NCBI GenBank assembly: GCA_016840025.1
Contig: JAEOTF010000167.1
Coordinates: 1 to 6,952 of the forward strand
DNA from: Candidatus Hodarchaeota archaeon
Lineage (GTDB): Archaea > Asgardarchaeota > Heimdallarchaeia > Hodarchaeales > YT1-039
Direction: 5' to 3'
Length of the DNA stretch: 6,952 nt
The translations under genes were made by a program, and so were the position numbers. The notes under the pieces are model-generated. The model searched no databases. It worked only from the letters and a program-made list of their open reading frames with translations, and was not told the origin of the DNA. This document shows positions 1-4,353 of this stretch, piece after piece. The number at the start of each line of letters is the position of its first letter. Position 1 is the first letter of the stretch.

Positions 1-96
1 CCAACCAAGATACTCGCAGCAACGATACTGATTTTCCTAGGCGTCTATGTGCTTTTCTGGTTAATCTTTTTCGTAATTCCCTCCTTAGTGAAATGA
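1..96 (+). CDS. C-terminal end of a membrane protein (partial)
   Basis: The first reading frame is open from base 1 to a TGA at 94-96 and gives 31 residues. It begins PTKILAAT and ends with a lysine just before the stop. The middle is almost wholly hydrophobic (Ile, Leu, Phe, Val, Trp, Tyr), enough for one membrane-spanning helix, so this is probably the C-terminal anchor or last helix of a longer protein whose start lies left of the window. The family cannot be told from this piece. A 6-bp inverted repeat (AAGCCT/AGGCTT, 96-113) directly follows the stop but has no T-run behind it. Confidence 0.45.
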   Translation, partial: PTKILAATILIFLGVYVLFWLIFFVIPSLVK

Positions 97-193
97 AGCC
101 TAGGAAGAGGCTTAGAAGATCCATGTGAGACACCTTTATGGTAAGAGGCTCCTAGACCCTAAGCAGATCCGTTAACATCTGTTAAACATATAG

Positions 194-257
194 ATAAAAT
201 GGAATCTTCTTCAAGATCATACTCAATTAAAGTTTAGAGCACTAAACTCCATTTTAT
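194..257. repeat. Inverted repeat enclosing a smaller hairpin
   Basis: ATAAAATGGA at 194-203 is the exact reverse complement of TCCATTTTAT at 248-257. The match continues outward as TATAGAT/ATCTATA with a 4-base insertion on the right arm. Inside, AGTTTA (231-236) and TAAACT (243-248) form a 6-bp hairpin with a GAGCAC loop; it shares one base with the outer arm. The arms are AT-rich, so chance is possible. It could be a structured transcript end or a protein-binding site in the element. Confidence 0.35.
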
Positions 258-301
258 TAATCTATATTACTGCTCTTTTAATGTTTACGTCAATAAAAAA
301 A

Positions 302-321
302 CACGTTTACACACGTATACG
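302..321. repeat. 10-bp imperfect tandem repeat
   Basis: CACGTTTACA (302-311) is followed at once by CACGTATACG (312-321), 8 of 10 bases identical. The period is close to one helical turn and the repeat lies about 80 bases upstream of the first small ORF, so it could be an operator-like site. There is no direct evidence for a binding protein. Confidence 0.25.
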
Positions 322-340
322 AGCAGCCAACATGTATTAT

Positions 341-352
341 ATTTTTATATTC
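341..352 (+). promoter_or_regulatory. Possible TATA box for the two small ORFs
   Basis: The stretch ATTTTTATAT at 341-350 resembles an archaeal box A. It would place transcription start near 370-378, about 25-30 nt upstream of the ATG at 403. The surroundings are very AT-rich, so other boxes are nearly as good. Confidence 0.25.
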
Positions 353-402
353 AATAAATATATCATTCAAATTATTCAACAATTAATTACATTATATTCT
401 CG

Positions 403-513
403 ATGACAATGACAAAGTATATTGGGAAATGGATCATAGTCTCGGGTTCACTCGTGGCTATTACTTATGCTTTACTTAAGTTCATTGTTTTCATCACAAG
501 TTTCAATGTATAG
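403..513 (+). CDS. Small single-pass membrane protein, 36 aa
   Basis: The frame runs from an ATG at 403 to a TAG at 511-513. It begins MTMTKYIGKW and then has a hydrophobic stretch of about 24 residues (roughly residues 11-34) containing IIVSGSL, AITYALL and FIVFIT, with one lysine near its centre. A single membrane helix with a short basic N-terminus is the simplest reading. A second ATG two codons later is an alternative start. No clear Shine-Dalgarno motif precedes either. The next small ORF begins 18 nt downstream on the same strand, so the two may share a transcript. I do not recognise a family. At this length chance is possible, but the hydrophobic segment and tight spacing favour a real small gene of the integrated element. 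Confidence 0.4.
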   Translation: MTMTKYIGKWIIVSGSLVAITYALLKFIVFITSFNV

Positions 514-531
514 ATACTGAGAGAACCTGAG

Positions 532-699
532 ATGAATAAAAGAGATCACGTATTAATCCCTCTAAGCCTAACTGAAATCAAAGAATTAATTCAGAGTCTC
601 AGAGATCATTATAACATTAAATCATCCATAAAATCTCGGTTATTAGTGAAACTACATTATCATAAAGAATGGTTCTTCACATTAAATCAGATGAAATAA
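532..699 (+). CDS. Small hypothetical protein, 55 aa
   Basis: The frame runs from an ATG at 532 to a TAA at 697-699. A purine-rich GAGAGAACCTGAG lies just upstream. The product starts MNKRDHVLIPLSLTEIKELI and continues with a leucine- and isoleucine-spaced, charged pattern that looks like two amphipathic helices, ending in an aromatic segment (EWFFTLNQMK). The pattern 'LSL-x-EI-x-ELI-x-x-L' resembles small helical archaeal proteins of unknown function, but I cannot name a family. It lies 18 nt after the 36-aa membrane ORF and probably shares its transcript. Coding is supported by sensible amino-acid composition and lack of low-complexity bias; its role is unknown. Confidence 0.5.
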   Translation: MNKRDHVLIPLSLTEIKELIQSLRDHYNIKSSIKSRLLVKLHYHKEWFFTLNQMK

Positions 700-802
700 A
701 AACAGAGAATCCAAGATTGGAGCTAGTATAAAGACAAGCGATTAAAGGGAAATATACCTATGTTTTTGCCTATTTAGTTGATAAACTGCACCTTTTTATT
801 TG

Positions 803-1048
803 ATGATCTGGCTAGACGTTGATATGAATCAGATTCTGGAGTTCTCCTCTTTTCATTTAGATAAACGCTGTAGTTTTTTCTCCAAGGCAATTACAGTGCT
901 TGACGAAGAACTAGGGGATATCGATTCTGGGGAACTCAATAGTTTGATTAAAGCTTTCAGGGAATACGAGAAGTAAGTCCGTATCCTTCGTCAAAAATTA
1001 GAGGGAAAAGCCCGTAGACTTAGTGCACGTAAAAATATGGGGTTCTAA
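803..1048 (+). pseudogene. Small hypothetical gene interrupted by one in-frame TAA
   Basis: From an ATG at 803 (a second in-frame ATG is at 824) the frame encodes 57 residues up to a TAA at 974-976, ending in the acidic helix SLIKAFREYEK. The same frame stays open for another 23 codons to a TAA at 1046-1048 and reads as a basic helix (VRILRQKLEGKARRL, then SARKNMGF). Acidic then basic helical halves in one frame suggest a single gene of about 81 codons broken by one nonsense codon. The intact 57-aa ORF could also be the real gene. UAA is not the codon used for pyrrolysine, so recoding is unlikely. No family is recognised. It sits among the decayed genes upstream of the integrase. Confidence 0.4.
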
Positions 1049-1114
1049 AGATTAAATAGGGAAAATGGGGTTCTCCTCCATTATACATATAAGTTTTACA
1101 ATAGTATACAATTC

Positions 1115-1178
1115 TGCCTAGGGTTGCAGGTGCTGAGTATCACTCAATGATTTATCGCCGTCACTACCCTCCTAGGCA
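1115..1178. other. Compact hairpin element, candidate structured RNA or site
   Basis: TGCCTAGG at 1115-1122 pairs exactly with CCTAGGCA at 1171-1178, giving an 8-bp GC-rich stem around a 48-base interior. Inside, TGAGT (1134-1138) and ACTCA (1142-1146) form a 5-bp hairpin with a 3-base loop, and GGGT (1121-1124) could alternatively pair with ACCC (1166-1169). The overall size and 7-8 bp closing stem recall a shortened tRNA, but no T-loop sequence is present and it is too short. It may be a small RNA, a terminator-like structure or a recombination site. Confidence 0.3.
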
Positions 1179-1294
1179 CTACTTCCATAATTCATTATCA
1201 GAAAAACTATAATGCGAATATATTTCAAGTCTTCCCAACGCAATATTCTTTTGCTCTATACTTTGTATCCATGTTCTTAATAAAAAAAGGCTGA
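1151..1294 (+). pseudogene. Open frame of a broken membrane-protein-like gene
   Basis: A 47-codon open frame follows a TGA at 1148-1150 and ends at a TGA at 1292-1294. It lacks a usable start codon near its 5' end. It reads FIAVTTLLGTTSIIHYQ at the start and FALYFVSMFLIKKG at the end, two hydrophobic patches around a polar middle. An ATG at 1147 is in another frame and stops after 21 codons. This looks like a gene remnant, possibly the upstream part of the TM2-like fragment that follows in a different frame, but chance open frame cannot be excluded. Confidence 0.25.
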
Positions 1295-1307
1295 GAATAT
1301 TCTGAAA

Positions 1308-1412
1308 ATGATAGTAACTTTAACACTCATCTTTATAGGCTCATTTGGGATTGATCACTATTTTCTGGGATCGTTTTTGAATAAGGCATGCGCGATCTTT
1401 TATACAAATTAG
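1308..1412 (+). pseudogene. TM2-domain-like membrane protein fragment
   Basis: The frame from an ATG at 1308 to a TAG at 1410-1412 gives 34 residues. Its core, LIFIGSFGIDHYFLGSFLNK, resembles the first half of a TM2 domain, where a hydrophobic helix ends in a 'G-x-FG-x-D/H-x-FY-x-G' turn before a second helix. The second helix is cut short by the stop after CAIFYTN. TM2 proteins are small two-helix membrane proteins of mostly unknown function. The fragment is too short for the usual domain of about 50 residues, so a truncated or frameshifted gene is likely. Its 3' end overlaps the presumed integrase promoter. Confidence 0.4.
1398..1405 (+). promoter_or_regulatory. TATA-like box upstream of the integrase
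   Basis: TTTTATAC matches the archaeal box A pattern reasonably. Transcription would start about 25 nt downstream, near 1425-1432, at the end of an alternating GC tract. This leaves a leader of about 85 nt before the TTG start at 1515. Confidence 0.35.
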
Positions 1413-1418
1413 AAACAA

Positions 1419-1429
1419 GCGCGCGCGCG
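1419..1429. repeat. Alternating GC dinucleotide tract
   Basis: GCGCGCGCGCG, 11 bases of strict purine-pyrimidine alternation, stands out in an otherwise AT-rich stretch. A GCATGCGCG run lies 30 bases upstream (1386-1394). Such tracts can slip in replication and can adopt left-handed DNA. Here it coincides with the expected transcription start of the integrase. Confidence 0.6.
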
Positions 1430-1461
1430 TTTCAGTTCATCGAAGGTTTTAAGCGATGTAG

Positions 1462-1520
1462 GACCAAGTTCCTCATGCCGAGTAGGCGATAACCTAGAAA
1501 AGGAATCGAAAAACTTGGTC
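1462..1520 (+). promoter_or_regulatory. Leader inverted repeat covering the integrase start codon
   Basis: GACCAAGTT (1462-1470) is the exact reverse complement of AACTTGGTC (1512-1520). The right arm contains the TTG start codon of the integrase at 1515-1517. In the mRNA a 9-bp stem with a 41-base loop would hide the start codon but leave the AAAGGAA motif (1498-1504) in the loop. The loop itself can form a small CTC/GAG hairpin. It could limit integrase translation, or as DNA be a binding site for the recombinase or an accessory factor. Confidence 0.35.
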
Positions 1521-2473
1521 GTAGCTATAACGGAAAAACAGGCTACGGGGGAAATCTCCAAGAAAAACCAACTCTTTAACTATGCTTTGTATCTTAAAAA
1601 ACAAGGATTAGCAGAACTAACGATTAAAAATTATGTCAAATTATTAGCTACCTTAAGTAAAAGAGGAGCTAATCTAGAAGATTCTGAAAGTGTTAAAGGA
1701 TCAATAGCTAAACAATCTTGGGTAAATAAACGCAAACAGAACGCAGTAAACGCTTATACACATTATCTTGATATGATTGGCGATAAATGGAAGCCTCCAT
1801 ATTATCGTGAACAAGAAAAACCAATATTCATACCAAAAGAATCTGAAATAGATGCATTAATTTCAGGAACTGGATTAAAAACCTCAGTATTCTTGCTATG
1901 CTTAAAAGAAACAGGAGCAAGAGCAGGAGAAATACAGTCCCTTAATTGGTTGGACATAGACTTCGAGATGAATGTAATTCGGATAACATCTGAAAAAGGT
2001 AGCAGAGCCAGAACTATCAAAGTATCTAATAGTTTAATGCAAAGACTTGGACACGTTAGAACAGTAAATCAAGTAAAAACCCTGAACGATTATTCGGGAA
2101 ATACTATAGGTCAATACTCATTGTTTACTGTTATCAGTGAATAAACATTGCTCGAAAACTGGGGAATGAGAGATTACAGAAAATTAAGTTCCATACTTTA
2201 CGTCATTGGCATGCAACCAAACTTTACCATGAAACCAAAGACATTCTCTTCGTACAGAGAAGACTTGGTCATAAATCTATCACTAATACAATGAAGTATA
2301 TTCATTTAGCTGGGACATATTTCGGAACGGAGGAAGATGAGTTAATAGTTAAAGTAGCTGAAAACATTGATCAAGCCCTTCCACTTATAGATGCTGGATA
2401 CGTTGAAGCCTCTGACTTTAACGGAGTGAAGATATTCAAGATTCCTAAGTCGAGGGTAGCGGGGGTTAGTTAA
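1515..2473 (+). pseudogene. Tyrosine recombinase/integrase, split by one frameshift
   Basis: A site-specific integrase of the archaeal tyrosine recombinase (phage integrase) family. The first part (1515-2144, 209 codons, TTG start with AAAGGAA about 10 nt upstream) has an N-terminal core-binding region (about residues 20-95) and the catalytic-domain start with the first arginine in ETGARAGEI (R136) and a likely beta-hairpin lysine in ITSEKGS (K161). It stops at a TAA at 2142-2144. The rest continues in the -1 frame from 2141 to 2473: HTLRHW (His 2192, Arg 2201), LGH (2264-2272) and the nucleophile Tyr (2297-2299, in MKYIHL), then a tail of about 58 residues. All catalytic residues survive, so this is one indel, either recent decay or a sequence error. 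Repaired length would be about 319 aa. The gene ends 1 nt before the tRNA-Leu CCA, implying integration there. The frame is open upstream to 1413 without a better start. Confidence 0.85.
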
Positions 2474-2474
2474 T

Positions 2475-2500
2475 TGGTGCGGGGAGTGGGACTCGAACCC
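2475..2500. other. Probable chromosomal attachment site boundary (tRNA 3' end)
   Basis: The integrase gene points at the tRNA 3' end and stops one base before it. In archaeal and bacterial elements that use tRNA genes the crossover usually falls in the T-arm to 3' end, which the element's copy restores. That would place one end of the element here, with the element extending to the left. I searched by eye for a second copy of this tRNA 3' segment in 1-2470 and found none, so the other end is outside the window or lost. Confidence 0.45.
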
Positions 2501-2560
2501 ACGAAGGACTAGTCCATCAGGACCTGAACCTGACCCCTTTGGCCACTTGGGAACCCCCGC
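2475..2560 (-). tRNA. tRNA-Leu (anticodon CAG), CCA encoded
   Basis: On the minus strand the gene folds into a class II cloverleaf. The acceptor stem is GCGGGGG/TCCCCGC with a closing G-U pair, discriminator A (2478) and encoded CCA (2475-2477). The D arm is CCC...GGGG-like with the GTGG loop. The anticodon stem TCAGG/CCTGA holds the loop TTCAGGT, anticodon CAG at 2524-2526, which reads CUG leucine codons. A long variable arm, GGAC/GTCC, is typical of leucine. The T arm is GTGGG-TTCGAGT-CCCAC. There is no intron. It starts 8 nt after the gcvH stop on the same strand, and its 3' end abuts the integrase, making it the likely attachment target. Confidence 0.95.
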
Positions 2561-2568
2561 AAGTGATG

Positions 2569-2976
2569 TCAGTTGGACTGAGCTGATACGTGTTCTTTAT
2601 ATTTTTTGACATCCATCAGGTTGCCTAGGTCAGTTTCTAAATTTGTTGGTTCGATCTTGGCGATCCAACCTTTTTCATAAGGATCATCGTTGATCATCTC
2701 AGGACTATCTAATAGCTCTTCGTTGACCTCGACGATTTTACCTGAGACAGGACTGTATGTATCGCTAACAGCCTTGACGGACTCGACTGCTCCTATAGCT
2801 TCAGACGCAGCTACCTCTGTGTCAATCTCGGGCAATTCGACATAAACTATCTCATGGAGTTGCGCTTGAGCGTAGTCGCTGATACCGATCGCTATAAGAC
2901 CGTTATCTAGTTTCTTAGCCCATTCATGTTCCTTAGTATAATAAACTACTTCTTCGAATCTGTACTCTTCATCCAT
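2569..2976 (-). CDS. gcvH: Glycine cleavage system H protein
   Basis: The lipoyl-carrying shuttle protein of the glycine cleavage system: its lipoyl-lysine arm takes the aminomethyl group from P protein, presents it to T protein, and is re-oxidised by the L protein in the cytoplasm. I chose the ATG at 2976 (135 aa). It overlaps the gcvT stop as TAATG and has AGAGGAAG about 6-8 nt upstream. A TTG at 2994 would add six residues but lacks a good ribosome site. The family signature is clear: TKEHEWAK near the N-terminus, GISDYAQAQLHEIVYVELP, and the lipoylation motif GAVESVKAVSDTYSPVSG with the modified lysine at residue 68. The C-terminal GWIAKIEP segment is also typical. Length is normal (about 125-140). 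It is co-transcribed with gcvT and lies 8 nt upstream of the tRNA-Leu. Confidence 0.95.
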   Translation of the reverse strand: MDEEYRFEEVVYYTKEHEWAKKLDNGLIAIGISDYAQAQLHEIVYVELPEIDTEVAASEAIGAVESVKAVSDTYSPVSGKIVEVNEELLDSPEMINDDPYEKGWIAKIEPTNLETDLGNLMDVKKYKEHVSAQSN

Positions 2977-4100
2977 TATTTCTTCCTCTTCCAACCGTAT
3001 ACAGAATCATCATAAAAAGGACGATGCTTAACAACTTTTCCCTTTACATCCCTATTTCGAATCCTGATTTCGAGCTCTGTGCCTTTCTTCTTCAATTGTG
3101 GTGGCACATAACCTAAGGCAATACCAACATTTAGTGTTGGACTAATACCTCCGCTGGTAATCAAACCTACTGGTTCTTCATCTTTAAGTATCTCATAGCC
3201 ATGACGTGGAATACCTCGTTCTATCATCATGATACCAACTAATACTTTTGTCACTCCTTCATCTCGAATCTTTTGGATGGCTCTTTGGCCTATGAAGTAT
3301 CCCGGCTTTTTGAGCTTCACTGTCCATCTGAGTCCTGCTTCTAAGGGATTAATGGATTCATCGATATCATTCCCATAGAGCCAAAGTCCTGCTTCCAGTC
3401 TAAGACTATCTCTTGAACCTAATCCACAAGGATGAGAACCAGCTTCTAAAAGATCGTTCCAAACCTTGAGTGCCTTTTCCGGATTCTCTAAAGGACAATC
3501 ATCGATAAAGATCTCAAAACCATCCTCCCCTGTATATCCAGTCCTAGCTGCCATAACCTCATGCCCGCTAATTGTCAGATTAGCTAGTCCAAACCTTTTG
3601 ATCTCTGAAAGGTCTTGATGAGTGATCTTTTGTAATGTATTTTGAGCTTGTGGGCCTTGACATGCTATCATTCCCATATTATTGGATACGTCCTTGATCT
3701 TTACTTTGAAGCCCTTAGTGTTTTTTTTGAGCCATTTGTAGTCCTTTCCGCGGTTATTTGCGTTATAAACTATGAGAAATCTCTCTGAAGAGATCTTGTA
3801 GAGTATTAAGTCATCTACAATACCTCCGGAGGGCTTGCACATGACTGTGTACATGCCGTTATTTGGTTCTAATTTGGCGATGTTATTGGTAACTATGTAA
3901 TTAAGAAACTTATCTGTGTCTGGGCCTTCGGCCCATGTTCTACCCATGTGGCTCGTGTCGAATATCCCACAACTGTTTCGCACCACTTTGTTCTCTGCTT
4001 GAATACCCTCATACCATATGGGCATGGCGAAGCCGCCAAAGTCAACGATATTTCCATGCTCTGCGTGGTATGCGTAAATATGAGTCTTTTTTAAATCCAA
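2976..4100 (-). CDS. gcvT: Glycine cleavage system T protein (aminomethyltransferase)
   Basis: Aminomethyltransferase, EC 2.1.2.10. It takes the aminomethyl group from lipoylated GcvH, releases ammonia and gives the methylene group to a folate or, in many archaea, a methanopterin-type carrier. The 374-residue length is normal. Visible family motifs are FDTSHMG (48-53), SGGIVDDLILYK (91-102, containing D96, the position of the catalytic aspartate), ACQGPQAQ (146-153), ARTGYTGEDGFEIF (185-198), GLGSRDSLRLEAGLWLYGND (226-245) and the C-terminal barrel segment GLITSGGISPTLNVGIALGY. The start is a TTG at 4100, which fits the usual N-terminus (KTHIYAYHAEHG); no ATG lies near. A TATA-like box is at 4164-4171. 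gcvH follows by a TAATG overlap. The P-protein and L-protein genes are not in the window. Confidence 0.95.
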   Translation of the reverse strand: MDLKKTHIYAYHAEHGNIVDFGGFAMPIWYEGIQAENKVVRNSCGIFDTSHMGRTWAEGPDTDKFLNYIVTNNIAKLEPNNGMYTVMCKPSGGIVDDLILYKISSERFLIVYNANNRGKDYKWLKKNTKGFKVKIKDVSNNMGMIACQGPQAQNTLQKITHQDLSEIKRFGLANLTISGHEVMAARTGYTGEDGFEIFIDDCPLENPEKALKVWNDLLEAGSHPCGLGSRDSLRLEAGLWLYGNDIDESINPLEAGLRWTVKLKKPGYFIGQRAIQKIRDEGVTKVLVGIMMIERGIPRHGYEILKDEEPVGLITSGGISPTLNVGIALGYVPPQLKKKGTELEIRIRNRDVKGKVVKHRPFYDDSVYGWKRKK

Positions 4101-4163
4101 TTGGAATACCGATTATTATTTTCTCTAATCCAAGTTATAACTATTATTAGAATAGAACAAATT

Positions 4164-4171
4164 TATTTAAA
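4164..4171 (-). promoter_or_regulatory. TATA box for the gcvT-gcvH operon
   Basis: On the minus strand this reads TTTAAATA, a near-ideal archaeal box A. Transcription would start near 4140, giving a leader of about 40 nt before the TTG of gcvT. The region is AT-rich throughout, so the exact box is uncertain. Confidence 0.4.
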
Positions 4172-4285
4172 ATTAAATGAACAAATTAATTCTTATTAAT
4201 ATAATATTCATAACTAACAAATACGATATAAGAATTAAAATAATAATTGCAACTCTAAATGTTCATTTTCCATGGCATTCAACAT

Positions 4286-4299
4286 ATAAAAAAATATTT
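4286..4299 (-). terminator. Possible U-tract terminator after the LLM gene
   Basis: On the minus strand, about 60 nt after the stop of the LLM oxidoreductase gene, there is a run of seven T (4288-4294) within AAATATTTTTTTAT. Archaeal RNA polymerase commonly stops at such T-runs without a hairpin. Confidence 0.35.
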
Positions 4300-4353
4300 A
4301 GCTCTTTTTTCCGTCAATGTAATAAATAGAATTTGGATGGATAAGTCCATATT

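Larger units (their letters stand above)
97..402. other. AT-rich intergenic stretch with inverted and tandem repeats
   Basis: I see no convincing gene in these roughly 300 bases. The stretch holds a 6-bp inverted repeat at 96-113, an imperfect tandem repeat around 171-190 (GTTAACATCT then GTTAAACATA), a 10-bp inverted repeat at 194-203/248-257 enclosing a 6-bp hairpin, and a 10-bp tandem repeat at 302-321. It ends in a TATA-like AT-rich stretch before the small ORF at 403. Confidence 0.5.

Noticed and set aside
1063..1080. Second copy of the tRNA-Leu 3' end (ATGGGGTTCTCCTCC region)
   Set aside because: Only short GGTT/CTCC pieces agree with the tRNA T-arm; no continuous match long enough for an attachment site.
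1115..1178. Complete tRNA gene
   Set aside because: Only 64 bases, no T-loop (GGTTCRA-like) sequence, and no anticodon arm that folds; kept only as an unexplained hairpin.
1802..2020. 72-codon open frame on the minus strand inside the integrase
   Set aside because: Lies fully antisense to a clear recombinase coding region and shows no family pattern.
2130..2150. Programmed -1 frameshift in the integrase
   Set aside because: The two frames overlap by only a few bases, there is no slippery heptamer, and re-pairing would put the P-site on a TGA.
2291..2473. 60-codon ORF as an independent gene
   Set aside because: It begins two codons before the catalytic tyrosine of the recombinase, and the same frame carries the HxxR and LGH motifs upstream, so it is the 3' part of the frameshifted integrase.
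3935..4150. 71-codon open frame on the plus strand over the gcvT start
   Set aside because: Antisense to gcvT, odd cysteine- and tryptophan-rich composition, no ribosome site; a shadow of gcvT.
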